Positions 18,965-28,939 of a DNA stretch of 52,031 nt are shown here, piece after piece. Position 1 is the stretch's first letter, and every line of letters starts with the position of its first letter. A program made the translations under genes and the position numbers. The notes beneath the pieces are model-generated. The model was not told the origin of the DNA. It did no database searches and worked only from the letters and a program-made list of their open reading frames with translations. Origin of the DNA: Candidatus Saccharimonadota bacterium (GTDB lineage: Bacteria; Patescibacteriota; Saccharimonadia; Saccharimonadales; AQU-01); the NCBI GenBank assembly GCA_018499905.2, contig JAHBAU020000040.1, positions 1 through 52,031 on the forward strand, read 5' to 3'.

Positions 18965-20182
18965 CTAGTTTTTGTCAACGACGAACTTATGTTTTTTGCC
19001 TATAGCCAAGATGTCTCCATCCTGAACTGTTGCGCCAAAGTCTTCGAGCGCAACCTTTTTATCACCAACCCTGACAGCACCTTCCTCAAAAAGTCGCCTT
19101 GCTTTTGACTTGCTGTCAACAACACCTAGCTCTACTAGAGATGTTAAAATGTCGGTTTTGCTGTTTATTTTTACAGATCCAAGATGTTCGGAAACTTCTC
19201 CTCGACTTACTTCCGAGAGCCATGTCTTCTGCGTGCTCTCGGCCTCCTCTTGTCCGTGATACATTTTGACTATTTCAGACGCAAGTCGAAGCTTTATATC
19301 GCGTGGATTGGCACCCGAATTGAGGTTCGAACCAATTCCTTGAATTTCACTTAAACTTAAACGAGTACAGTCAATAAAGCACTGCATGATTCCCGAGTCA
19401 GGTAATTGCATCACTTTGTAGAACATTTCTTTGGCACCCTCATTGAGTCCTATACCGGTTCCAAGGCTTTTACTCATGAGCTTCTCGCCAGTTTCTGGGT
19501 TTTCTAACAAGGTAGTCGTAATTACAAACTTCTCTTTATTTTTATAACGCTTGACTAGTGTTCTGCCGGCAAGCATGTTAAATGTTTGATCTGTACCACC
19601 TATCTCAGCGTCAACATTCATAGCAACCGAGTCATATCCCTGCATAAGTGGGTAGAAAAATTCATGTACAAACAGGGGTTTTTGCTCGGCGATCCTTTTT
19701 TGAAAGGCATCACGCTCAAGCATTTGTTGAACGGTAAAATTCGCGGCAAGCTCAACACTGTCTTTAAACGTCAGTTTCGAGAGCCATTCAGAGTTAAACT
19801 TAAACTCGATTTTATTTTCTTGGTTATCGAAGTCCAGTATTTTGCTAATCTGTTTTTTAAATGATTTGAGGTTTGCCTTAACTTCCTCAGCCGATAACTG
19901 AACACGCATCGAACTCTTGTCGCTGGGGTCACCAATCATGGCCGTGAAATCACCTACTAATACGATAATTTTATGGCCCATTTTATGTAGTCGTTCTAGT
20001 ATGAGATAGTTGGTTGAATGTCCGAGGTGTACATAGTCGGCAGTCGGATCAATACCCATATAAAAGGAAAGTTGCTTACCGCTCTTCAAAGCACTCTTTA
20101 GTGCTGGAAGCGAAGGATATACAACAGCCACCGAACGAGTCGTTACCTCATCTATAACATCATCGTCAGTATTAATTCTCAT
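18965..20182 (-). CDS. tyrS: Tyrosyl-tRNA synthetase paralog 2 with S4 domain
   Basis: MGIDPTADYVHLGHSTNYL, LMQGYDSVAMNVDAEIGGTDQTFN, GEKLMSKSLGTGI, C-term KARRLFEEGAVRVGDKKV. Confidence 0.95.
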   Translation of the reverse strand: MRINTDDDVIDEVTTRSVAVVYPSLPALKSALKSGKQLSFYMGIDPTADYVHLGHSTNYLILERLHKMGHKIIVLVGDFTAMIGDPSDKSSMRVQLSAEEVKANLKSFKKQISKILDFDNQENKIEFKFNSEWLSKLTFKDSVELAANFTVQQMLERDAFQKRIAEQKPLFVHEFFYPLMQGYDSVAMNVDAEIGGTDQTFNMLAGRTLVKRYKNKEKFVITTTLLENPETGEKLMSKSLGTGIGLNEGAKEMFYKVMQLPDSGIMQCFIDCTRLSLSEIQGIGSNLNSGANPRDIKLRLASEIVKMYHGQEEAESTQKTWLSEVSRGEVSEHLGSVKINSKTDILTSLVELGVVDSKSKARRLFEEGAVRVGDKKVALEDFGATVQDGDILAIGKKHKFVVDKN

Positions 20183-20297
20183 CGCTAGCTCTTCCTTTTA
20201 CGTTTCGAGATATATTATCCTATATTTTATAGTTATATACCAAATAACTCTCCGTATAAAAATCGGTTGTTAGTTATCAAGACATGCTACACATAAT

Positions 20298-21251
20298 CTA
20301 TTTCATTTGTTTGAAATAGCTACCGCTTTCCGTGTTCCGGTCCATGTAGTTGGTGTACCAGCTGTAATTTGTGCCCAGAAGCTTGGCGGCCAATTCTATG
20401 CCGAGTTCGGCAGTCTTATGGTCATCATCAAAATTAGGATTGAGCTCAACCACATCGAGCCCGACCACATTGCATTTACGGCCGATATATTCGGTGATGG
20501 CAGCAATTTCTCGATATGTCAGGCCGCCACGGTTTGGAATACCAACGCCAGGCGCATAGACACTATCAATGACATCCAGATCCAGGCTGACCCAGATGTT
20601 GCCAACTCGCTCTGCAAGTTCATCAATCATCTTGAGCAGGGGACCAAGGCCAGTCGCCAGCACGTCTAGCATAGTGAAGCATTTGAGGTTTTCCCGAGCA
20701 ATCAGCTCTTCTTCACCCTTGTCCAGGTCGCTGGCACCGATGTGCAGCAGATTATTCTTGTCTAATTTGGCGCCTGGGCCGTAGGTGTTAACCAGTTCGT
20801 CGGGCCCAAAGCCCATCAGTGACGCCACGTGCATACCGTGTATGTTGTGACTAATGCTGGTTTCGGGTGTGTTCATATCACCGTGTGCATCGATGTAAAT
20901 CAGACCGAGCTTGCCGTCCAGTGCCTTGGCTGCACCACTGAAGACGCCGAGATTAATGGAATGGTCACCGCCCAGCGCCAACAGTTTATTACCGGCTCGT
21001 AGAGCTTCTTCGGTCTTTTGGGCGGCAACTTCATTAACCCGAGTAATTTCGGCTGCGTAAGGGAACAGGGGATTGCCCTGATCCAATTGTTCGCGCGGCT
21101 GACACTCAATATCCCCAGCGTCCTCGACAGTTAAGCCGGCATGTTGCAGTTTTTGAACGATCTGACGGTCCCGAAAAGCCTTCGGTCCAATAGTGACACC
21201 CAGGCTCTCGGCCCCTAGATCAAGCGGAACCCCTAGAATTATTGTTTTCAT
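20298..21251 (-). CDS. Arginase/agmatinase/ureohydrolase family (arginase-like)
   Basis: GGDHSINLG, YIDAHGDMNTPETS, NIHGMHVASLMG, SLDLDVIDSVYAPGVG; start at MKTIILGVPLDLGA. Confidence 0.92.
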   Translation of the reverse strand: MKTIILGVPLDLGAESLGVTIGPKAFRDRQIVQKLQHAGLTVEDAGDIECQPREQLDQGNPLFPYAAEITRVNEVAAQKTEEALRAGNKLLALGGDHSINLGVFSGAAKALDGKLGLIYIDAHGDMNTPETSISHNIHGMHVASLMGFGPDELVNTYGPGAKLDKNNLLHIGASDLDKGEEELIARENLKCFTMLDVLATGLGPLLKMIDELAERVGNIWVSLDLDVIDSVYAPGVGIPNRGGLTYREIAAITEYIGRKCNVVGLDVVELNPNFDDDHKTAELGIELAAKLLGTNYSWYTNYMDRNTESGSYFKQMK

Positions 21252-21329
21252 GATCTCCAGTATAGCAGTGCAAAACATATCACGCTTAAGCTATTGACTT
21301 TATTACAATTTGTGAAATAATTATGTCTT

Positions 21330-21869
21330 ATGTCAATGATTGATATGCCGGGCTATGCCTTTATGCCCGAAGATAGAATAGGCGCTGTCTTTGAACGAGC
21401 CGCACGGATTGGTGACAGCCGTGAAAACCTCCATGCTCCAGTTTTAGAGCAGGGGGCTATTTTGCGACCCAGTATCCTTGGTGACGCCCAAGATATGCCT
21501 CCCATAGCAGCAGAGGTGGTTGTGCGTAATTATGCAGAATCTGTTGTAGTCGGTCTCAACCTTGATCCGGGCATTGCTGAATTTGTTGGGCGACCAGTTC
21601 AAGGATGGGATGGGCACAATGTTTTCAGTAATTTTGGTGATGCTGATAGTACTGAAGGTGGCTATGCAGGCTTTGAGGCTGTCATGCACCCCGATGGTAC
21701 TTCGGCTTTCATTGCAGTCGGACCGAGCGGTAATCGTCGCTTATTAACCGGGGTTACGCACGATGAGGTATACAGCTTTGCGGGAACCTGCATTGGCGCG
21801 GTAAGCTATCATCGATCAAAGCTAGAGCATGCTGCCCACCTGGCAACACAAGCTGAGCTCTACCCTTAA
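21330..21869 (+). CDS. hypothetical protein
   Basis: ORF with promoter TTGACT (21294)-18-TAATTA. Confidence 0.6.
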   Translation: MSMIDMPGYAFMPEDRIGAVFERAARIGDSRENLHAPVLEQGAILRPSILGDAQDMPPIAAEVVVRNYAESVVVGLNLDPGIAEFVGRPVQGWDGHNVFSNFGDADSTEGGYAGFEAVMHPDGTSAFIAVGPSGNRRLLTGVTHDEVYSFAGTCIGAVSYHRSKLEHAAHLATQAELYP

Positions 21870-21896
21870 ACTGTCTGGCAGCTCTTGACCTAGCTA

Positions 21897-21923
21897 TTAG
21901 CACTCAGGTATTATGAGTGCTAG
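21897..21923 (+). promoter_or_regulatory. CIRCE element (HrcA operator) over the groESL promoter
   Basis: TTAGCACTC-N9-GAGTGCTAG, overlapping TTGACC (21885-21890) and TATTAT (21909-21914). Confidence 0.95.
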
Positions 21924-21979
21924 AAATCGATGCTATACTACACAACTGGCACCGATGAAAACTGTTAAAAGGAGGATTT

Positions 21980-22246
21980 ATGAGCGTACCTATCCAACCA
22001 TTGGCTGACTTTGTTGTCGCAAAAGCCGAGGCTGCCGAGAGCAAAACGGCGAGCGGTTTATACATACCTGAAAAGGCTGCCGAAAAGCCCAAAATTGCAA
22101 CCGTGCTCGCGGTTGGCCCTGGCGTTAAAGAGATCAAGGCCGGCGACAAAATTGTCTACGGTGGCTACAGCAATGACGAGATCAAGCTGAGCGGGGAAGA
22201 GTATTTACTGATCAAACAAGAGAATGTCTACGGAATTGTTAAATAA
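21980..22246 (+). CDS. groES: Co-chaperonin GroES
   Basis: Sequence IQPLADFVVAKAEAAESKTASGLYIPEKAAEKP..., SD AGGAGG. Confidence 0.97.
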   Translation: MSVPIQPLADFVVAKAEAAESKTASGLYIPEKAAEKPKIATVLAVGPGVKEIKAGDKIVYGGYSNDEIKLSGEEYLLIKQENVYGIVK

Positions 22247-22268
22247 GATCTTTAGGGAGTATTAAGCT

Positions 22269-23912
22269 ATGGCAAAAAAAGTATTTTATGAAGAAGAAGC
22301 ACGACGACGCGTACTCGAAGGCGCCAAAATTTTATACGACGCAGTCAAGACAACCATGGGCCCAAAGGGTCGCAATGTGATTATTAGTAAAGCTTATGGC
22401 GCGCCAACCGTCACGCATGACGGCGTCACGGTGGCTAAGGGCGTTGAATTGGCTGATGTTGATGATGAAACCCTAGGCTACAAAGTCGGTGCCGAACTCA
22501 TTAAAGAAGCGGCCAGCAAGATGAATGATGTGGCTGGTGATGGCACAACTACGGTGACTGTTTTGACCTATCACATTCTGCACGAAGCCAATAAGCTGAT
22601 TACTGCTGGTCATAATCCAATGTTGCTCAGAAAAGGCCTCGAAGCTGCTGCTCAAGACGTTATCTCCCACATCATCGCCATGAGCGAAGATATCAAGAGC
22701 GACAAGAAGCGCGTGGCTGAAGTTGCCACCATTAGTGCCAGCGATGCCGCCATTGGTGAACTGATTGCCGATGTTATCGACAAAGTCGGTAAAGACGGCG
22801 TTGTGACGGTAGAAGAGGGCCAGGGCATTGAGATGGAGAGCGAAGTCGTTGAAGGCTTTACGCTCGATCGCGGTTTTGTCAGCCCCTACATGGTTAGTGA
22901 CCCTGCGCGTATGGAGGCAATTGCCGACAGACCAGCCGTCGTCATCACCGACCGCAAGCTTGGATCCATCCAAGAATTCTTGCCACTACTTGAAAAGATC
23001 GCCGCCGCCGGCAAAAAAGACTTGGTACTTATTGCCGAAGATGTTGAAGGTGAAGCACTCGGCACACTTATCTTGAATAAATTAAAGGGTGTGTTTAACA
23101 CGATTGCCGTCAAAGCTCCTGCCTACGGTGACCGCCGTAAGGATATCTTGCAAGACATTGCCGTCTTAACCGGAGCCGAAGTCATTACCGAAGACCGGGG
23201 CATGACGTTTGAAAATGTTGAGTTGGATGTTGTTGGCTCGGCCCGCAAGGTGATTGTCGATAAAGATAACACCACTATTATTGAAGGTGGTGGTTCAGCC
23301 GCAGCAGTCAAAACCCGGATTGAACAAATTACTGCTCAGATTGCCGCGGTGACTAGCGAGTACGATAAAGAACACCTAGAAAAACGCCGTGCTGCGTTAT
23401 CTGGCAAAGTTGCCGTCATTAAAGTCGGTGGTGCAACCGAAACCGAAATTGAAGAGAAAAAATTCCGGGTTGATGACGCCGTTGCAGCCGTCAAAGCAGC
23501 GTTAGATGAAGGTATTGTGCCCGGCGGTGGCGTCAGCCTGATCAATGCCAGCAGCGCCATAACTGTTGCAAGTAGCGACGACGCTTCGGTTGCAGCCGGT
23601 AAGACCATCTTAAAAGCAGCGCTTGAACAGCCATTCCGTATTTTGCTGACAAACGCTGGACTAAACGCCGATGAATGGCTGCCACAGGTTAAGGGCGCCA
23701 AAGCTGGGCAGGGTATCAATGTCAGCCATCCCGATAAGCTTGTTGATTTGAAATCAGTTGGCGTGATTGATCCAGCCCGTGTAACACGCATTGCTCTAGA
23801 AAGCGCCGCCTCAATTGCAGGCACGGCTATGACGATGGGTGCGTTAGTTGTTGAGATCCCTGAGAAAAAAGAAGCCGCGGCCCCCGACATGGGCGGCATG
23901 GGCATGATGTAG
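22269..23912 (+). CDS. groEL: Chaperonin GroEL
   Basis: [42 protein letters not shown]-terminus. Confidence 0.99.
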   Translation: MAKKVFYEEEARRRVLEGAKILYDAVKTTMGPKGRNVIISKAYGAPTVTHDGVTVAKGVELADVDDETLGYKVGAELIKEAASKMNDVAGDGTTTVTVLTYHILHEANKLITAGHNPMLLRKGLEAAAQDVISHIIAMSEDIKSDKKRVAEVATISASDAAIGELIADVIDKVGKDGVVTVEEGQGIEMESEVVEGFTLDRGFVSPYMVSDPARMEAIADRPAVVITDRKLGSIQEFLPLLEKIAAAGKKDLVLIAEDVEGEALGTLILNKLKGVFNTIAVKAPAYGDRRKDILQDIAVLTGAEVITEDRGMTFENVELDVVGSARKVIVDKDNTTIIEGGGSAAAVKTRIEQITAQIAAVTSEYDKEHLEKRRAALSGKVAVIKVGGATETEIEEKKFRVDDAVAAVKAALDEGIVPGGGVSLINASSAITVASSDDASVAAGKTILKAALEQPFRILLTNAGLNADEWLPQVKGAKAGQGINVSHPDKLVDLKSVGVIDPARVTRIALESAASIAGTAMTMGALVVEIPEKKEAAAPDMGGMGMM

Positions 23913-23966
23913 CCAGATCAAGTAAGAGTTCTGAGATTCTGAATAACTGTGCTGTTGCTCGACCTG

Positions 23967-24506
23967 TTAAGTAGTGGCTTCAGGCGGCTTAACAACAAAT
24001 CTTCCGATTGCGTACCTGACATCATTAATCCCTAAAAGACTGGCACTGAGCTGGCGCAATTCGCCATTTGCTTTGGCTTGGCGCAGATAGCCAACTGCCT
24101 CAACGACTTGCTCGGCTGCCTGGGGATCAACACCTTCACTTGGCACAAATATCCCAGCAGAGTCTATAGTCCCTACAGGGTATCTAGTGCCCGGACGAGC
24201 CTCACCGGTCTGCGGATCTGGCATTGCAAGAGTCAACGAGACCTCTTCTCGCGGTATCTCGGCATCACCGATGTTAACTACTGTCGGAAGATACATTCTA
24301 TCCAGCAGATCTGTCCCTTCTAATTGCTGGGGCCTGCCACCACGTTGGCTAGCTTGGGCTTGGCCTAAAATTGCCGTCACTGCACCAGACTCAAATAGAC
24401 CAGCGCTAATTTCTCGTTGCATGTGCTGTAGTAATAATCGCTGCATCTCAATATTTTGGTCTGGGAGATGGCTTTCTGGCTGGAATGGGCTAGGTGTTTC
24501 AGGCAT
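23967..24506 (-). CDS. hypothetical protein
   Basis: ORF only. Confidence 0.6.
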   Translation of the reverse strand: MPETPSPFQPESHLPDQNIEMQRLLLQHMQREISAGLFESGAVTAILGQAQASQRGGRPQQLEGTDLLDRMYLPTVVNIGDAEIPREEVSLTLAMPDPQTGEARPGTRYPVGTIDSAGIFVPSEGVDPQAAEQVVEAVGYLRQAKANGELRQLSASLLGINDVRYAIGRFVVKPPEATT

Positions 24507-24626
24507 TTTGTTTTAGCTTTACTATTATTTAGTATAGCATAAACAGTTTCATTGGTCAAGCTAAGGGATTGAAATTGGGACGATAATGTGCTATGGTTAT
24601 GCTATTAGATTTTGGGAAGCAAACCT

Positions 24627-25199
24627 ATGGCCAGACAACAGAGTGCAGATAACCGGCTAAATAACCTCCCACCAGAGGTGAACAATTATTACGAAACAGA
24701 AAGTCGTGATAAAGCAAGCATGGCTTGGCTTATTGGCTTGACCTCTTTAGTTGTGACTGTTGGCCTGGCACTCGGCGTCTTTTTTGGCGGTCGCTGGGCA
24801 TATCGCCAAGTTCGCAACAACGATAACCCAACTGTGGCCACCGAAAGCCAGAGTGAAGGTATTACTTCTTCTACTAACACCGAGCAGGAGGCCAGCCCAG
24901 CGCCAACGCCGGCACCTGAACCGACTCCTACACCAGCTCCTACACCGGCGCCGACTCCTGAACCAGCACCAACGCCCACTCCTCAGCCGACCCCAGCTCC
25001 TACTCCTCAGCCAACGCCAACACCGCAGCCGACACCTACGCCAGCCCCCACTCCAGCACCGGCTGTCGCTTCATCGACAACTTCGAAAACTCTGACAAAT
25101 ACCGGTCCGGCCGACACTATTGCCATTTTTACAGCTACCACCATACTCGCCGCTGCAGCTCATGCGGCTTATACCAAGCACAAATTGGTCAAGAATTAA
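24627..25199 (+). CDS. putative surface protein: N-term TM, Pro/Thr/Ala spacer, C-term LTNTG motif + TM + basic tail
   Basis: ARQQSADN... start; (P-A/T/E-P-T) low complexity; [37 protein letters not shown] resembles a sortase-type sorting signal. Confidence 0.75.
   Translation: MARQQSADNRLNNLPPEVNNYYETESRDKASMAWLIGLTSLVVTVGLALGVFFGGRWAYRQVRNNDNPTVATESQSEGITSSTNTEQEASPAPTPAPEPTPTPAPTPAPTPEPAPTPTPQPTPAPTPQPTPTPQPTPTPAPTPAPAVASSTTSKTLTNTGPADTIAIFTATTILAAAAHAAYTKHKLVKN
24896..25058 (+). repeat. tandem Pro/Thr/Ala-coding microsatellite-like repeat
   Basis: Repeated ccnacnccngcncc units encoding [17 protein letters not shown]... Confidence 0.85.
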
Positions 25200-25250
25200 T
25201 CCACCTGCGTTTTAAGAACCCCGATTAGCCGGGGTCCTTAAGCCTCGGGC

Positions 25251-25787
25251 TTAATCTTGGTTTGTTGGCTGGTCTTTTTGGGTGAAGTAGTTGATCTCGT
25301 TCACGACGTCGAGTAACGCTTGGGCGCGGACTTTTTCATCTTCAATTTCTTGAGCGGCCTCGTAAGCGCTGTTAATCAGGCTCTTATCATCTGAGGCTTG
25401 GATCATCATCATAAATGTTCGGAAGCGGTCTTCGGCACTTTGCTCAAGATGGCCAACCAGCGGGGTGAGCTGTTGTAAAGCCTGCTGTTTGAGCATCAAA
25501 AGGTCATCAGCTGCCGGGGCTGGCGTGGGGGCAACAGGAGTATCCGTGGCAGGCGTATCGGCTGGCTCGTCATGCGCACTAACTAAGCTGTCGAGCGCGG
25601 CGGCTTCGTCAGCCGGAGCAGCGGCATCGTCATTAGTACCTGGAACGCTCGGCAAATAACTTGGAGCTTCGGAGGTCATGGCCACTTGATCAGTTGAAGC
25701 GACATCAAAAGCTGGTGCGGTCGTCTGACCTTGATCCGTCTGTGCCGTATTGTCGTTGCTGTTAGTCCCAAACATGTCCACCCCCAA
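25251..25787 (-). CDS. hypothetical acidic/low-complexity protein
   Basis: ORF, Ala/Asp/Pro/Thr-rich N-terminal half, helical C-terminus. Confidence 0.6.
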   Translation of the reverse strand: MGVDMFGTNSNDNTAQTDQGQTTAPAFDVASTDQVAMTSEAPSYLPSVPGTNDDAAAPADEAAALDSLVSAHDEPADTPATDTPVAPTPAPAADDLLMLKQQALQQLTPLVGHLEQSAEDRFRTFMMMIQASDDKSLINSAYEAAQEIEDEKVRAQALLDVVNEINYFTQKDQPTNQD

Positions 25788-25954
25788 GCAACCAGCGGTT
25801 GCGATTATCGTTAACTATTAGCATGTCTCAATAACCATGGTACCGGTAATTGATTATGGTTAGATTCTAGCCTGTTTCGTGATTTATTGCTATAGCCCCG
25901 CTGCACTAATCGGCTTGATTGCACTCCCAGTAACGCCACCCTATACTACAGACA

Positions 25955-27004
25955 ATGTTAGATGACCTGAAATACATTCATCACAAGGATGCCGAGGATG
26001 CTTTGGGGCTGGCCGGAAAGCAGTGGCAGCAGTTACTGCATGACTTTTCGGTTGAGCTGCCTAAGCGTGCATACACCAATGTAGTGCACAGTGGTATGGG
26101 TGGAACGGCTGCCTGGGCGCTACTTGCCAAACAGTGGCCCGGTTTCAGTCTGCCATTTGAAGTGGTGCAGGATTACGACGTCCCCGGGTATGTATCGGCG
26201 CAAACCCTGTTTATTGCCGCCAGTTATTCTGGCAACACCGAGGAAACCCTGTCCGCCCTTCGTCAGGCAGAGGGACGGGGTGCAGCAATTGTGGTTATGA
26301 CCAGCGGCGGTCAACTCCTGACCATTGCCCGTGAAAAGGGATATCCGCTGATTGAGCTGCCAAAGATTGCTCGTCCTCGGTTTGGCACACTATATGGATT
26401 AAAGGCGCTCATCAGTGTTGGCCAGGCTGCTCACGTACTCCAGGACGCTTCTGCCATGACCGAATTCTCACAGCTTTCCGACTTTTTACAAGATCAGTGC
26501 AGCCAGTGGTCCCCAGATGTGCCGACCGCAAAAAACCTTGCCAAACAGATTGCCCATGAGATTATGGGACGAACGGCAGTCATGTATAGTGGCCCGCTGT
26601 TGCAAGCGGCTGCCCATAAGTGGAAATTAGCAATTAATGAGAACGCACATAATCTGGCGTGGGAGGGAACGCTGCCCGAATTTAGCCATAATGAATTCAC
26701 CGGCTGGACCTCGCACCCGCTTGATAAGCCATTTGCCGTCTTGTTTTTGCAATCATCTCTCGATAACGACCGAGTACAAAAACGATATGACATCAGTGAG
26801 CGTTTGTTGAGCGGACGCTGGCCAGCCCCAGAGCATATTGAAGCCGCTGGTAAGACGCTCGCTGAGCAGCTGTTATGGACCACTGTTTTGGGCGATTTTG
26901 TCAGCATCTACTTGGCGCTGCTTAATGGTCGAAACCCGATAGATCCAAGCGCGCATGATATTGTTGAGAAGTTAAAGAAAGAAATGGGAGAGTACCATGG
27001 CTGA
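25955..27004 (+). CDS. Bifunctional phosphoglucose/phosphomannose isomerase (SIS domain)
   Basis: VVHSGMGGTAAWAL, AASYSGNTEETLSA, WEGTLPEFSHNEFTGW. Confidence 0.9.
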   Translation: MLDDLKYIHHKDAEDALGLAGKQWQQLLHDFSVELPKRAYTNVVHSGMGGTAAWALLAKQWPGFSLPFEVVQDYDVPGYVSAQTLFIAASYSGNTEETLSALRQAEGRGAAIVVMTSGGQLLTIAREKGYPLIELPKIARPRFGTLYGLKALISVGQAAHVLQDASAMTEFSQLSDFLQDQCSQWSPDVPTAKNLAKQIAHEIMGRTAVMYSGPLLQAAAHKWKLAINENAHNLAWEGTLPEFSHNEFTGWTSHPLDKPFAVLFLQSSLDNDRVQKRYDISERLLSGRWPAPEHIEAAGKTLAEQLLWTTVLGDFVSIYLALLNGRNPIDPSAHDIVEKLKKEMGEYHG

Positions 27005-27437
27005 TACAAACAACGCACCAACGTTTGATCCAAAGGATTTTTCTAATGAACCGTATGTAAAGCGCGTCGAAAAGCCATGGGGGTATGAACTGCATTGGGT
27101 TCGAGAAGATGCGCCGTATATGGGCAAAATTGAGCACGTAGATGCCGGCAAGCGCATGAGCCTGCAAATTCATGACGAGAAAAGCGAAAGTTGGTTTTTG
27201 ATGAGCGGTCGCGCCGCTGTGATTTGGGAAAACAACAAGGGCGAACTGATAGAGACTGAATTGAAGCCTGGTTTTGGTTATACGACCAAAGTAGGCCAAA
27301 AGCACCGATTAAAGGCAATTACCGATTGTGACATTATAGAAGTTTCTACCCCAGAAAAGGGTACCACCTGGCGGCTTGAAGACGATTACAGCCGACCGGA
27401 TGAAACTCCAGAACAGCGCCAAAAAGAACGAGCTTAG
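26997..27437 (+). CDS. Cupin, mannose-6-phosphate isomerase type
   Basis: EKPWGYELHWV, MSLQIHDEKSESWFLMSGRAAVIW; start overlaps preceding stop by 8 nt. Confidence 0.88.
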   Translation: MADTNNAPTFDPKDFSNEPYVKRVEKPWGYELHWVREDAPYMGKIEHVDAGKRMSLQIHDEKSESWFLMSGRAAVIWENNKGELIETELKPGFGYTTKVGQKHRLKAITDCDIIEVSTPEKGTTWRLEDDYSRPDETPEQRQKERA

Positions 27438-27500
27438 TCGTTTGTGTAAGCATTTTCACTTTAACTTTGACTAAAAATGTTGTTAAATAGTCGGTAATTT

Positions 27501-28226
27501 ATGGCCGACACCACTGTTATCTCTGAATTAGGTACCATTTTGTCGTTCTGGGCGCACCCAGATGATGAAACGTTTTCGTGTGCTGGCATTATGGCGGCGG
27601 CAGTTAAAAATGGACAGCGTGTGGTGTGCGTCACGGCAACCAGAGGCGAGAAGGGAGTCCAGGATGAATTGCGCTGGCCGGCCGAACGCCTAGCCGACAT
27701 AAGATCGCAGGAATTAATGAATGCGCTCCGCATTCTTGGCGTCAAAGAGCATCACTTTCTTCAGTATGCCGATGGCGAATGTCATAAAGTACCGCTTGAA
27801 GAGGGTACCGCTATTGCGAGGCAGTTTATTGACGACATTCAGCCGGACAGTATTCTAACTTTTGCCAGCGATGGCATGACCGGGCATTTGGACCATCAAA
27901 GTGTCTCGGCCTGGGTGCAGGCAGCGGTTAAAGACTTAGCCGAACCACCACGTGTTTTTTACTGCGCCCCACTTCGATCAGTGTATGAGCAATACATGAA
28001 AGAGCTGGATGAGCAATTTAACATATTCTTTAATGTCAAAGAGCCCCGGCTGGTTGAACCTAGTGATTGTGACCTCTGTTTTTCATGCGACAACGAACTG
28101 TGCGCACTCAAATGTGCCGCCCTGAAAGCCATGCCCTCACAAACTGAAGCCCTACTTAAGGCCACCACACCCAACCAGCAGCGCGGCATGCTCAGCATAG
28201 AAAGTTTCTCATCTAAACCGGCGTAA
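27501..28226 (+). CDS. PIG-L/LmbE family deacetylase
   Basis: FWAHPDDETFSCAG, GHLDHQSVS. Confidence 0.92.
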   Translation: MADTTVISELGTILSFWAHPDDETFSCAGIMAAAVKNGQRVVCVTATRGEKGVQDELRWPAERLADIRSQELMNALRILGVKEHHFLQYADGECHKVPLEEGTAIARQFIDDIQPDSILTFASDGMTGHLDHQSVSAWVQAAVKDLAEPPRVFYCAPLRSVYEQYMKELDEQFNIFFNVKEPRLVEPSDCDLCFSCDNELCALKCAALKAMPSQTEALLKATTPNQQRGMLSIESFSSKPA

Positions 28227-28247
28227 CCGGTATACTACAAGGTAACA

Positions 28248-28922
28248 ATGGTTAAATTATCTTTCAGTGCCAACACCTACGTGAAGGCCCTCATCACCAG
28301 CAGCTTGGCAAGCGCGATCATCTATTGGGTTGGATCACAAGCCTACGACGATTACTACCTGGGCTTTATGAACTGGAACCTCTTTTTGGCCTGGCTGCCC
28401 TTATTGTTTGCCTGGTTATTGGAACGCCACTTGCAGCACGAATCATGGGTAAGCTGGCAGGGTATTGCTTTCAGCTTTTTGTGGCTGGGTTTTTTGCCCA
28501 ATAGTTTTTACATTGCGAGCGACCTGGTACACATTAGGGGTACTACTGCTGATATCGCTCTATTTTATGTCGTCACGCTCGCCTCTTTCACTATCAGCGG
28601 TTTGCTACTTGGATATAGCAGCCTGTACGTTGTCCATCGTCAATTACTCAAACGATTTCGCGTTCAAACGGCGCATCTGCTAGTCTCTGCGGTACTACTG
28701 CTGAGTAGCTTTGCCATTTATCTTGGGCGGTATCTGCGTTGGAACACCTGGGATGTCTTAATCAATCCGGCCGGCCTGATATTCGATGTGTCAGACCGAT
28801 TTGCCAACCCAACGGCGCATAGCCGGACCTTTCAGGTAACACTATTGTTTTTTTCACTGCTCGGTTCGCTGTATATGATCATCTGGCAAGTGCTTGAATC
28901 GGTGCGTCCGACCCGCCGCTAA
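28248..28922 (+). CDS. DUF1361 family membrane protein
   Basis: NLFLAWLPLLFAWLL, FLPNSFYIASDLVHI, GRYLRWNTWDVL. Confidence 0.85.
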   Translation: MVKLSFSANTYVKALITSSLASAIIYWVGSQAYDDYYLGFMNWNLFLAWLPLLFAWLLERHLQHESWVSWQGIAFSFLWLGFLPNSFYIASDLVHIRGTTADIALFYVVTLASFTISGLLLGYSSLYVVHRQLLKRFRVQTAHLLVSAVLLLSSFAIYLGRYLRWNTWDVLINPAGLIFDVSDRFANPTAHSRTFQVTLLFFSLLGSLYMIIWQVLESVRPTRR

Positions 28923-28939
28923 TCTGTTACACTACATAT

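Noticed and set aside
22473-23905. Several long antisense ORFs within groEL
   Set aside because: Shadow ORFs of a strongly conserved gene; no independent start signals or family match
24689-24979. Antisense Gly/Val-rich ORF opposite the proline-rich protein
   Set aside because: Low-complexity mirror of the PTPAP repeat on the opposite strand
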